This document shows positions 34,157 through 44,954 of a stretch of DNA of 64,000 bases, one piece after another. The position numbers and the translations under genes were made by a program. This DNA is from Larix kaempferi. Taxonomy: Eukaryota; Streptophyta; Pinopsida; Pinales; Pinaceae. The stretch spans positions 7,011,001-7,075,000 of the forward strand of contig BSBM01000125.1 in assembly GCA_027924585.1 (NCBI GenBank), given 5' to 3'. The notes beneath the pieces are model-generated. The model did no database searches and was not told the origin of the DNA. It saw nothing but the letters and a program-made list of their open reading frames with translations. Within the stretch, counting starts at the first letter, position 1, and each line of letters opens with the position of its first letter.

Positions 34157-35036
34157 ATTTTTAGTGGAATTCACATAAAATAAAGAAAAACAAAACAAAA
34201 TGTAAATAAAATGGAAATGGGGGGAGAATACAAACTCCAACAAAAATCCAAGGTATGCCAAACCACTTTGTATTGCCCAATGTTCAAGTTATACAACACC
34301 TAGGAGTTGTGGGCTTCAAGGGAAGCCAAAAATCTCCCTTAGGGATGCCTTTTTTGTCCAAACAATATGCTAAGTGAATGGTAGAACAATGGAGAGAAAC
34401 TCTTTCCCCTTGAAGGAGGGTGACAAGGGAGCTTGGGAATGCTTACAAAGGTAGGAAGAGATGGCCTATGAGGAAGATCCAACACAAATCCAACAACATA
34501 AACTTTCTCTTCTTTTATCTCTACAAAATGCATGACAATGGCTTCCTTTTACAGGCCAAGAGGTGGCCAAGAAACAACTAGATCCAAATGTGAATGCCAT
34601 CACCTCATGAAGCGGTTCCAAGTACACAAAGGGGGTTATTTAATGCCACAAGGAGTGTAAGTATCCCCAAACTTGAATTGTGGAGGTGATGGGACATTGA
34701 TGAGCCTTTAATGCACCGTGGGTAGTTAAGATTCCCCCATTTTTCACAGTAGAGCATCCTTAATGAACGAAATTCATGCAATAGCGCAACCCTTATGAAC
34801 AAAATCCGTGCAACACACTATCGCGTGTACATAATTTTAAATCCTGCCCAGTAGTGCGACGTTTGAAGGAAAAGTTGCGTGAGTGGCCCAAAATTCATTC
34901 CTTTTGTACTCTGAGGCTCAAACGATTTTGTGGATATGTTGAGGATGTCTTTGATGAAATGCATTCTTTATGTTGATGACACCTTACTGCAAGAATTGAC
35001 GAAATGTTGCATGTGTGCGAGATTTAGACGTTAACA
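34157..35036 (-). repeat. LTR 1 of the right-hand gypsy chain (partial)
   Basis: On the minus strand it starts TGTTAACG at 35036, preceded by the purine tract CAGGGGCATA. LTRs 2 and 3 have the same arrangement. The body is AT-rich and shows only patchy likeness to LTR 3 (for example AACAAAATGTAAATAA). The U5 end is missing because the copia LTR abuts it at 34156. Without its 3' end the assignment is moderate. Confidence 0.5.
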
Positions 35037-36147
35037 TATGCCCCTGATGTATGAGGTTCAAAAGCTACTGTAGAGCCGATAATGCATCATCGTTTCTTAT
35101 GTTTCTCTCATGTTCCGTAGTACAAATCATATGCATATGATAGGGTCCTCCCATGGGGAAATATTTTTGGTGAAGACCGTTGGAGCTGTAGTAAAGAATG
35201 GTGTTTTATACAAACAAGGTGGGTATACCCATGCTCATGAAATGCTATCAAGGTGATTACAATGAGAGCGGACCAAGGGGTCAACTCAACTATACTGTTG
35301 GACATGGATGAAGGTGGCTTCAATCCATGTGGGAGTAAATAAACCAGGAACTACTGTGGGGTTTTGAAGAAGTGGTACTACTGATGATCATGATAAGCCC
35401 ATGGGGGTGGGGGATCAGTGTGGTTGTGAAGCTTCCTGAGAGAGAAATTCAATGTTCCATATGGACTGCTACCATGGTTTGCAAATGTGAACACTACTAA
35501 ATTCAAAAGTACGTTCCCCCCTGATGCGATATATGTTTTGACATCGACCATAGGGGAAAACATTAAGTTAGGGAGAACTAATGACTCTCCCTACTAAGTT
35601 TGAGGTGATTCCTTATAGTGGTTGAAAGGGATACCAAGGTACAACTGCAACTACTGCAACTCTCGAAATATTGTGATTTGACATCAACGAGAGCTGAAGT
35701 ACATGATAAGATGAGGGTCTTATCCTGAGAACCAAGATTATTTTGTAACCAACCATTAGATGGACATACTTGACAAAATATTGGCTGATAAGCGTGGGGA
35801 TCATAAATTCCTTTGATTGATGTAAACATGGGGAGTGTGGACGACAACCTTCCTGTCAGAAAGGTACAGATTTAGACGGAGGGAGACAAACTGCAAATTA
35901 AAGGGCTTTGATGGAGACACAATACTGAGAGTAATTGTGACCGAAAAAACAAATGCTGCTGAGGATATTTGAGACTCAAATACATTGATCAAAGGTGGCT
36001 ATGGTTTGCTTCCAAAAGCAGAGGGTGCTCCTGCAATGTCATGTGGATGGGGGAATGATTTGTACATAAAGAATAATTAGTGGGGTCCCCACGGATTTGG
36101 GGGTATCGAGGGACGAATTTGATGATGGATGGGATTCCTGTGGTTCT

Positions 36148-37506
36148 GAGCGAATTGGGGAATCAATTTGGTGATGGGAGAAGTTCCCACAGCTTTGAGT
36201 GAGTCAGGGAACTATTTCCATGATGATGTAAGGGTTATTTTTCAAGCGTAAAGACGGGTGCCCCATGAATTAATTCCATGTAGCTTGTTCATGCGGGAAA
36301 AAATGAATAGAATTGGTTTCTTCGGAGGGCGAGGTCCCCATTGGTGTCTTGGCGGGGGTGATGATACGAATAAGATTGTAGATGGTAGATTTCACATGGA
36401 GGTATGAATGGTCAACTGTGGTTCTTGATTGTAATTTGTGTCGAGGAATTTGATAGCATTGACTACTGAAGGTCGGGGAGTAAATGTGCAACTATAAAAT
36501 GATGAAATAAGGTTTCATTGTTTTCAAGGTTTATCAAATTCCTCAAACTTGTGGGGGTTTGACATCATTGGTGTCAATTTATGACTAGGTTGGAAATCGT
36601 GAGCGAATTGGGGAATCAATTTGGTGATGGGAGAAGTTCCCACAGCTTTGAGTGAGTCAGGGAACTATTTCCATGATGATGTAAGGGTTATTTTTCAAGC
36701 GTAAAGACGGGTGCCCCATGAATTAATTCCATGTAGCTTGTTCATGCGGGAAAAAATGAATAGAATTGGTGTCTTCGGAGGGCGAGGTCCCCATTGGTGT
36801 CTTGGCGGGGGTGATGATACGAATAAGATTGTAGATGGTAGATTTCTCATGGAGGTATGAATGGTCAACTGTGGTTCTTGATTGTAATTTGTGTCGAGGA
36901 ATTTGATAGCATTGACTACTGAAGGTCGGGGAGTAAATGTGCAACTATAAAATGATGAAATAAGGTTTCATTGTTTTCAAGGTTTATCAAATTCCTCAAA
37001 CTTGTGGGGGTTTGACATCATTGGTGTCAATTTATGACTAGGTTGGAAATGGTGAGCGAATTGGGGAATCAATTTGGTGATGGGAGAAGTTCCCACAGCT
37101 TTGAGTGAGTCAGGGAACTATTTCCATGATGATGTAAGGGTTATTTTTCAAACGTAAAGACGGGTGCCCCATGAATTAATTCCATGTAGCTTGTTCATGC
37201 GGGAAAAAATGAATAGAATTGGTTTCTTCGGAGGGCGAGGTCCCCATTGGTGTCTTGGCGGGGGTGATGATACGAATAAGATTGTAGATGGTAGATTTCT
37301 CATGGAGGTATGAATGGTCAACTGTGGTTCTTGATTGTAATTTGTGTCGAGGAATTTGATAGCATTGACTACTGAAGGTCGGGGAGTAAATGTGCAACTA
37401 TAAAATGATGAAATAAGGTTTCATTGTTTTCAAGGTTTATCAAATTCCTCAAACTTGTGGGGGTTTGACATCATTGGTGTCAATTTATGACTAGGTTGGA
37501 AATGGT
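36148..37506. repeat. Three tandem copies of a 453-bp unit
   Basis: Copies start at GAGCGAATTGGGG at 36148, 36601 and 37054, exactly 453 bases apart, and differ by only a few bases each. The near identity shows a recent amplification inside an otherwise old unit. The same 73-codon minus-strand ORF in each copy follows from the duplication and shows no sign of being a gene. Confidence 0.95.
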
Positions 37507-37977
37507 GTGCACATCCATGGAGGAACATGCTATTCTTAGTGATGACGTTGATGGCATATCAAGAATGGGAATGAAGGCCTTATGGTTATCAGTGAGAATA
37601 TTGGTAAATGCATTTGTAAACGGAGGGAATACATTACATATATTCTACTTTCGAAATGATACCTATGGTAATAATCCTATCATCGTTGTTGAGGGATGGA
37701 GTCTTGTTCTTATAATGGAAAAAAATAATCTCCTGCCTATATTGGTCGCGATACTGCACATACAATGCACATACCCAAGTGTAGTAAAGAACATGAACAA
37801 GGTATTGACAATGCGTAAAACATAAAACCAAAATAAGCCACACCTATGGGGTTCCCATGAAAAATAGTGCCCAGATGAATCCCAAACCATGAATCAAACA
37901 AAAAAGGAAATAAAATGTTGACACAAACAAGAAGGGTAACATGAGCTATTGGGTGTCTTCTTTGTGTTTGGGCGCCA
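37507..37977. other. Unit leader next to LTR 2
   Basis: Nothing coding is seen. The last 18 bases are the primer-binding site on the minus strand. Confidence 0.5.
37960..37977 (-). other. Primer-binding site next to LTR 2
   Basis: On the minus strand it reads TGGCGCCCAAACACAAAG, directly touching the LTR end ACCACA. It starts TGG and has the form of a plant tRNA primer site. Confidence 0.65.
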
Positions 37978-39065
37978 TGTGGTAGAATTGTATTCCTACA
38001 GATAGGATGAAAACCTCATGGACAATAATAAGGATTCCTAAAACCTAATACAAGATAGAAAGAAGCAAATGGTTGCTATATCTCCTAGATCTAGCATACA
38101 TATGCAAGCACATATAAGAGGAAAGTGGGTGGAGGTAGATGTCTTACCTCAGCCAAGGTGATTGTCCTCATTGATCCTAGTTGATCTAGATCCTTGCTTG
38201 ATGATCCAAGTAAGTGAACCTATAGAGAAAGTAAAATATACAATCTACTTTCCTATACTAGCATGTTAGGATAAATCTATTTACTTAAACAAGTAACAAA
38301 TTGAGACATTTCAATACGAAACAAAAAATTTGGGAGAATATGCCAAGTTATCTATTAGAAAGACAAAGAGAAAATGATACAATTTGACATTATACTTGAG
38401 TACATTTCGGCAACATCTCCTCCAACGATTTCAAACAAGCCAACTTTGAGAATATTGAGAGCATAAGGACCTCCTCACTACGAATTATGCAACTATAGTT
38501 TACACTTAGTCTCTATGTCTCTAATCCAAAAAATGATTCCTTACACTATGCCTTTAAGTAGTGTGAGGAATCCAAACCAACATGGAGAAGGATTTGAATC
38601 ATGAGAGGGGGATGTGGATCTAAGTAGGATAAAGTGGATCACATGATATCCATCTTTCCTTGAAGGGAAAAATAGAATGACACTCAAAAGTATGATGGAA
38701 TCCTCGAGATAGTATATCCCTAGATCCATGGAATAACCCTCTCAACAATATTTTCACGCCCAATGGACTGATCAGAATGTGAAAATGTTGTAATTTTCAC
38801 TCCCAAGTAAATGAGAAAAACACAAAAATGTTGTAATTTTCGTGCCTCCATAATTGAGCAGGGCATGGAAATTCCCCTTTTGATGGCTTAAGGAGGTTTG
38901 ATGAAGTGGCACTCGACCCCATTAGGTTAAGTAACTTCTACAACTTGCATGAGGAGTAAATACACCATGTGATGATGGGTCTAACACACCTAGGGGGTTG
39001 TGAAATTGCATGCTTTCATGGTGGTAAAGCACATACAATCAAAGATGAAAAAATGAGGCATAACA
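37978..39065 (-). repeat. LTR 2 of the right-hand gypsy chain
   Basis: On the minus strand it starts TGTTATGCC at 39065 and ends ACCACA at 37978, with a purine tract (AGGGGGCATC, 39075-39066) before it and a primer-binding site after it. Its last 165 bases or so are nearly the same as the end of LTR 3 (57677-57838): CTAGATCTAGC, ATATGCAAGCACATATAAGAGG. The rest differs, so the two share U5 but not U3. Confidence 0.65.
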
Positions 39066-39635
39066 GATGCCCCCTAAAGTGTGAGGTAAGAAAAGTGTAA
39101 TGGCCGAAACACTTTACCAAATTAGAGATTCTCAAAATATATCCAGAAGAAAGGTTGGAGGAGAGATGCAGAGAATCAATATACCTTTATCACCCTCGAG
39201 GCGAGAATACCCATGCTTGGAACAAACTAATTCAAAACATGTCTATCGACCAATACATTTCAAATCCATGAAAATATTGACTAAGGACATGGACACCAAC
39301 ATACAATGTGGATCCATACCTGAATGACTGGAAACAATCATGTCTACTAGAACACAAGCACAGATCCATGATGAGATAATGACACAACCATGACCAATAC
39401 AAGAGTGGATATGTGTGACAGTACATCAAATGGGGTAGATGACATGATATTCATGTGGGAACCTGCTAAAAAATTCTCCATCGCAACCTGGGTAAAGTAT
39501 ATAATGAGAATACCCAACGTCTTCAACCCGAACCTGAAGCAATACGATTCTAACCATGAGATTACAAGGTGTTGAAGTCGAACATGGATATAAACCACTT
39601 GATTACCGGTTCATGATGTAAATTGTTAACAAGTG
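39066..39635. other. 3' internal region of element D, left of insertion N
   Basis: No gene is seen. It starts with the purine tract (minus strand). CCCTCGAGGCGAGAATACCCATGC near 39194 matches the segment repeated near 58750-58890. The sequence continues at 44955 after element N. Confidence 0.5.
39631..39635. other. Target-site duplication of element N, left (AAGTG)
   Basis: AAGTG directly before the TGTTATCT start of the LTR. The same AAGTG follows the 3' LTR at 44955-44959. Confidence 0.9.
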
Positions 39636-41352
39636 TGTTATCTTTTCAATAAGCATAGACTAGTCATGGTGTCTAGGTGATAGGAAGTCTTTAATTTTTG
39701 TTTTTTTTTGCGTGTGTTTAAGTTTCGGTCTGATAGGCTAAAGAAGATAACGAAGTTTGAAATAACTATTCAAAGCTAGCTCTCCTTCAAAAGGAAAATT
39801 TTAGGTTTCGGTAGCTTAGGCGGGCCTGACAATGGTTGATTAGCTACCGAAAACCCTGTTTTCGGTGGTTTATTGTGTGAAAGAAAATACGCTCCAGCTA
39901 CCGAAAGGGAAAAATTACAGCGTGAGTTGTGGGGCGGTTTTTGGTTCTTTGGGCGAACACGATGGTGTTCATTAGCCACCGAAAGCAGAGCTTTCAGTGG
40001 TTTACAAGTTCGAATTTTGGCTCTTTAGCCACCGAAAGTGCAAAACAGGGCAGAGAGGCATTATTTTTGCCCAGATCACGGTTTTTGTTTCCAAATGGAA
40101 AGAGGATGGTTTTAAGTGAAGGTTTTAATTAATAGGAGCTGTTTCAATGGCTGTTCCAGTTTTGGAGGTGCCAACAAGATGGAAATAATGAAGAAATGTG
40201 GCGTTTTTTTACTATCGCGAGTCATCATTTTCAACTGACGATTCTGAGCGTCTGGTGAATCTTTTTGCAAACCGCTCAGAGGTTTTTGTTCCTAACATGT
40301 CAAAGAACAATAAACTCTCCCCATTTTCCCACAGGTGTTGCAGGTTGAGAGAATCGAATCCGTCACTAAGCACAAATTTTCAGATTCCAGAACCTGCCTA
40401 TTTGACACACGTTTTTGAAATGCAGACCTCGGGAAAACCAAAACAATTTTCGAAGATCTGAGAGAGGTTTTTTCTCACAACAGGTCAATTCACAATAACC
40501 ACTTTCATTTTATACACAGGTGTCACATAGCTGGAGAACTGAACCCATCTCTGAGCCTCTTTTTCAGCAGTTTCAACAGAAATGGCGTTTTTACTGTGCA
40601 GAGTCATCATTTTCAAATGATGATTCTGAGCGACTCGAGAGTCATTATGAAAAACACTCGGAGGTTTTCCTTCCTAACTTGTCAAATAACAAAAACCTCT
40701 CTCACTTTTCCTACAGGTGTCACATATTGGGAGAATCGAACCCATCTCTGAGCCCCATTTTTCAGCAGTTTTGCCAGTTAAAAAAATGATTTTCCCGGTT
40801 TTTTTTTAAAAACGGTTGGATCTTCTATCTGAGGATTTCGACCCAGCTTCTAGGGATATGGGGGGAAGAGCTTTGTAACAGCTATACATCCCATAACTGA
40901 TAGAAGAGAAAGGTTGGATTTTGGATACACGATGCTATTATAATTGACTCTTATTTGCTAATAGAAAGATGGTCTTCTTTTGGTTTTCAATATCAGATTG
41001 GTCATGCACTTCATCTTTCTGCACTTTATTTCATTTTTTCTTAGCTTCTAAAGATTGCCATCTCTCTCGTAAGCTCATAAATTTGAATTAAAAAAAATCC
41101 TTGCTATCGTTTATAACCCTGCATCTTATTGTATTTGGTTATCAAAGATTAGTATTCTTTGTCCCCTTTTTAAACTAGTTTGTCTGATTATTGATTATTG
41201 AAAGCACTGTCTTATTCAAATGCATGATGATTTGTCCATTTCAATAGTTATCGAGTTATCCCATTGATCCAAGCACATACCTAAATTATTAGATCTTGAG
41301 TTACCAAGCATCTTTGGCCTACAACCCCAAAGAGTTTCCTGGAGAGATAAAA
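39636..41352 (+). repeat. Element N 5' LTR
   Basis: It is collinear with 43237-44954 throughout. It contains two hairpins (ACCGAAAAC/GTTTTCGGT at 39846-39866 and ACCGAAAGC/GCTTTCAGT near 39980). It also has about 190-base internal repeats, and a TATACAT where the 3' LTR keeps TATAAAT. The ending reads AGATAAAA, against AGATAACA in the 3' LTR. Confidence 0.93.
40200..40790 (+). repeat. Internal repeats of about 190 bases in the element N LTR
   Basis: A unit with GAGTCATCATTTTCAA, a GATTCTGAGCG core, CCACAGGTGT and GAGAATCGAA.CC appears at about 40200-40390 and 40583-40790. A partial version lies between (40466-40580). The 3' LTR repeats the arrangement at 43800-44370. Confidence 0.75.
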
Positions 41353-41355
41353 AAT

Positions 41356-41373
41356 TGGCGCCGTTGCCGGGGA
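41356..41373 (+). other. Primer-binding site of element N
   Basis: TGGCGCCGTTGCCGGGGA lies three bases after the 5' LTR. It is well known as the primer-site type of Athila-like plant elements. Confidence 0.88.
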
Positions 41374-41544
41374 GAGGAGATTGAAGCTCAGCTTCCCTGG
41401 GAGAACGACATAGATCCAGCTTTGATGATAGAAAAAGACTGGACATTTTCTTGGTTGTAATCATCTATCTGGTGACTCCATGAAGGACGAATCCAGTGGC
41501 GACTCCATTGCTCAGAAATCTGTTGACGAATCCACTGGTATGAC

Positions 41545-42627
41545 ATGAACCAGATCTTGGCAAAGAGGTATGCGTTCTGTGATTTTTCAAAAATTATTGG
41601 TTTCCCTAATCCAGTGCCCAATAGAGATGAATGGGAAAATAGCCTTCCTAGATTTCGAGGTGAAGAGTGGGAAGTGCCAGCTGAACATTTGTTTGACTTT
41701 CATGATTGCATTCATCGGTTACAAATTGTACACGAAGATGTTCGAATTAAACTGTTTTGGTATTCGTTAGAGGGGATTGCTCGCGATTGGTACCGGTCCC
41801 TTCCTATTGCTAGCATTAGTTCTTTGGCGGATGGTCATGCTACCTTTCATGTGGTTTGTAAAGACAAATTCCCAGTTGACTTTCTCTATCGCGAGTGCTG
41901 TCATGAATTCAATTTATTGAATAGAGAGCTAAACATTCATGAAGATTTTGCTGCAGTAGAAGATACTTCTCATTGTGATCAGGATATTGATGACCTTCAA
42001 GATGTTAACCATGATGTAGATGCTTTTGACATTATACTAAATACATCTACTGTCTTAGATTGTCATGGAGATCAGATTGTTCCAGTTGAAAAGTTAAAAG
42101 ATATTGAGCAGATTGAAGAGACAACATGTAACAGTTTTGAATATGCAGCAGGTAGTAAGGGAAACCCTCAGCTTTTTGATTTGCAGACAAAGAGAAGCTG
42201 CAGCAGACATAAAGATGAGGGAGAGCAGAAAGTTTTATTTCAGCAGTTTATGATGCATATTTCTCTGTCAGATGTTGAGCAGACAGCCTTGTATGAATTT
42301 CAAGATCCAATTGCTGATAATTTCATGCAAAAATCTTCATCCCTGTCATTAGAATTTTATCATGATGTTCCTACATTTGACAAACACAGTAATGAAGAAG
42401 AATATTTTAAGTTTTGTGAAGATTTATCCCCTTCTGGAATTTCATTTAGTTCCACTTTTCAACAAAAGGGTGACCAGAAATGTTTCCATGATACATATGC
42501 TCAGACTCATCTTTCTTTTGATAATTACCAAGATAGTGATGCAAAAAGTCCAAAACATACATTTTCTTTTTTCTCAGAAATTGTCAACTGTAATAGGCCA
42601 GCACATCAGAGTGATGAATCTAAGTAA
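41545..42627 (+). CDS. gag: Element N gag-like protein, 360 aa
   Basis: This open frame runs from MNQILAKR to the TAA after QSDESK. Residues about 25-110 carry the retrotransposon gag pattern: RFRGEEWEVPAEHLFDF, VHEDVRIKLFWYSLEG, ARDWYRSLP, SISS and the F..KFPVDF stretch. The rest (about 125-360) is acidic and rich in Asp, Ser and His, with no zinc knuckle. It is the only unbroken retroelement gene of this length in the window and fits a gag kept for particle formation or packaging in trans. It could start 117 bases or more upstream without an ATG, but this is the first good ATG after the primer site. Confidence 0.8.
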   Translation: MNQILAKRYAFCDFSKIIGFPNPVPNRDEWENSLPRFRGEEWEVPAEHLFDFHDCIHRLQIVHEDVRIKLFWYSLEGIARDWYRSLPIASISSLADGHATFHVVCKDKFPVDFLYRECCHEFNLLNRELNIHEDFAAVEDTSHCDQDIDDLQDVNHDVDAFDIILNTSTVLDCHGDQIVPVEKLKDIEQIEETTCNSFEYAAGSKGNPQLFDLQTKRSCSRHKDEGEQKVLFQQFMMHISLSDVEQTALYEFQDPIADNFMQKSSSLSLEFYHDVPTFDKHSNEEEYFKFCEDLSPSGISFSSTFQQKGDQKCFHDTYAQTHLSFDNYQDSDAKSPKHTFSFFSEIVNCNRPAHQSDESK

Positions 42628-43236
42628 CCGAAACATGGCAGAGGAGAAGACATAATGAGCTGTCAAAGGTTTCAAGACATTATGATTGTGATCTTGATTT
42701 CAAAGATCCATTTGCAGCCTTACTAAAGTCTTATCCTTTAGGCTCTTTTCAGTTTTCATATTTTATCATGTCACTTACACTTGATAGAAAATGTGATTTC
42801 CTGAAAGAATTTTTATGGTCACTGTTATGCTTTTATTATTATCTTATAATCGGTGGCAGAAAGGGAATTCTTTCAGACAAGAAGTTACTTGAATGGTTGT
42901 TATGGAAGTCTCCCTTTACTTGACCAAGTTTCAAATCTGGTTAGAGTAGAGTAGCATAGAATAATAAGCTATTCATACGAGCACGTAGATTGTTTTCAGT
43001 TTTTTCGAATAAGCAGGTTACAGGAAGATTACAGGTTTGCAGAGGCTAGATGACTCCATGCCCAACGGAACACTAGATTCAGATCTTGAAAGGTATTCAG
43101 AAAAAAATTGTATTGTTGACTCCATGCCCAATGGAACACTAGATTAGGTCCTGTATTTTGTTTGTCCAGGAAAGGCATCAGATCTGTGGTTCTTGGAACC
43201 TCACAAGGAGGGTTCCATCCCCGAGTAGGAGCCAGA
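42628..43236 (+). other. Element N 3' untranslated region
   Basis: No coding sequence is seen. A duplicated GTTGACTCCATGCCCAA(C/T)GGAACACTAGATT-like segment lies at 43045-43075 and 43116-43148. A weak purine run AGTAGGAGCCAGA precedes the LTR. Confidence 0.6.
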
Positions 43237-44954
43237 TGTTATCTCCTCAATAAGCATAGACTAGTCATGGTGTCTAGGTGATAGGAAGTCTTTAATTTTT
43301 GTTTTTTTTTGCGTGTGTTTAAGTTCCGGTCTAATAGGTTGAAGAAGGTAACGAAGTCTGAAATAACTGTTCAAAGATAGCTCTCCTTCAAAAGGAAAAT
43401 TTCAGGTTTCGGTAGCTTAGGCAGGCCTGGCAATGGTTCATTAGCTACCGAAAACCCTGTTTTCGGTGGTTTATTGTGTGAAAGAAAATATGCTCCAACT
43501 ACCGAAAGGGAAAAATTACAGCGTGAGTTGTGGGGCAGTTTTCAGTGGTTTGGGAGAACACGATGGTGTTCATTAGCCACCGAAAGCAGAGCTTTTGGTG
43601 GTTTATAGGTTCGAATTTTGGCTCTTTAGACACCGAAAGTGCAAAACAGGGCAGAGAGGCATTATTTTTTCCCAAATCACGGTTTTTGTTTCCAAATGGA
43701 AAGAGGATGGTTTTAAGTTAAGGTTTTAATTAATAGGAGTTGTTTCAATGGTTGTTCTAGTTTTGGAGGTGCCAGCAAGATGGAAATAATGAAGAAATGT
43801 GGTGTTTTTTTACTGTCGCAAGTCATCATTTTCAACTAACAATTCTGAGCGTCTGGAGAATCTTTTTGAAAAACGCTCAGAGGTTTTTGTTCCTAACATG
43901 TCAGAGAACAATAAACTCTCCCCATTTTCCCACAGGTGTTTCAGGTTGAGAGAATCGAATCCGTCACTGAGCACAAATTTTTGGATTCCAGAACCTTCCT
44001 ATTTGACACACGTTTTTGAAATGCAGACCTTGGGAAAAAAAAAACAAGTTTCGAAGATATGAGAGAGGTTTTTTCTTGCAATAGGTCAACGCACAATAAC
44101 CTCTTTCAATTTATACACAGGTGTCACATAGCTGGAGAACTGAACCCATCTCTGAGCCTCTTTTTCAACAGTTTCACCAAAAATGGCGTTTTTACTATGC
44201 AGAGTCATCATTTTCAAATGATGATTCTGAGCGACTCGAGAGTCATTCTGAAAAACGCTCAAAGGTTTTTCTTCCTAACGCGTTATAGAACAAAAAAATA
44301 TCTCATTTTTCCTACAGGTATCACATATTGGGAGAATCGAACCCATCTCTAAGCCCCAATTTTCAGCAGTTTCGCCAGTTAAAAAAATGATTTTCCCGGT
44401 TTAAAAAAAAAAAACAGTTGGATCTTCTATCTGGGGATTTTGACCCAGCTTCTGGGGATCTGGGGGGAATAGCTTTGTAATGGCTATAAATCCCAGAACT
44501 GATAGAAGAGAAAGGTTGGATTTTGGATACACGATGCTATTATAATTGACTCTTATTTGCTAATAGAAAGACGGTTTTCTTTTGGTTTTCAATATCAGAT
44601 TGGTCATGCACTTCATCTTTCTGCACTTTATTTCAGTTTGTCTTAGCTTCTAAAGACTGTCATCTCTCTAGAAAGCTCATAAAATTGAATTAAAAAACAT
44701 CCTTGCTATCGTTTATAACCCTGCATCTCATTGTATTTGGTTATCAAAGATTAGTATTCTTTGTCCCCTTTTTAAACTAGTTTGTCTGATTATTGATTAT
44801 TGAAAGCACTGTCTTATTCAAATGCATGATGTTTTGTCCATTTCATTAGTTATCAAGTTATCCCATTGATCCAAGCACATACCTAAATTATTAGATCTTG
44901 ATTTACCAAGCATCTTTGGCCTACAACCCCAAAGAGTTTCTTGGAGAGATAACA
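43237..44954 (+). repeat. Element N 3' LTR
   Basis: It starts TGTTATCTCC and ends GAGATAACA, followed by AAGTG. A TATAAAT at 44485-44491 is a plausible promoter. It has the same hairpins and internal repeats as the 5' copy, with scattered substitutions between the two, so insertion was not very recent. Confidence 0.93.
44485..44491 (+). promoter_or_regulatory. Candidate TATA box in element N 3' LTR
   Basis: TATAAAT within GGCTATAAATCCC. The 5' LTR has TATACAT here, so the promoter of the copy that should drive the element looks weakened. Confidence 0.55.

Larger units (their letters stand above)
35037..37977 (-). mobile_element. Non-coding internal region between LTR 2 and LTR 1
   Basis: Read on the minus strand, a primer-binding site (37977-37960) leads from LTR 2 and a polypurine tract (35045-35037) leads into LTR 1. 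Together they define a 2.9-kb internal region with no gag or pol. It is thus a non-autonomous unit or the result of a large deletion. It holds the 453-bp triplication. The segment around 35210 (GGTGGGTATACCCATGCTCATG) recurs at 39190 and twice near 58750-58890, in the 3' internal parts of the other units. Confidence 0.55.
39636..44954 (+). mobile_element. Element N: complete gag-only LTR retrotransposon
   Basis: It has two LTRs of 1,717 and 1,718 bp, each starting TGTTATC; the 3' copy ends AGATAACA, the inverse of TGTTATCT, and the 5' copy has one base changed there. A primer-binding site follows the first LTR. The only coding region is gag-like (41545-42627), and a perfect 5-bp target duplication AAGTG flanks the element. 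There is no protease, RT, RNase H or integrase, so it must have been mobilised in trans. The primer site TGGCGCCGTTGCCGGGGA is the type common in Athila and Tat elements, which points to the Ty3/gypsy side. Confidence 0.95.

Noticed and set aside
36270-37397. Three identical 73-codon minus-strand ORFs
   Set aside because: They exist only because the 453-bp unit is triplicated. No homologue or motif is seen.
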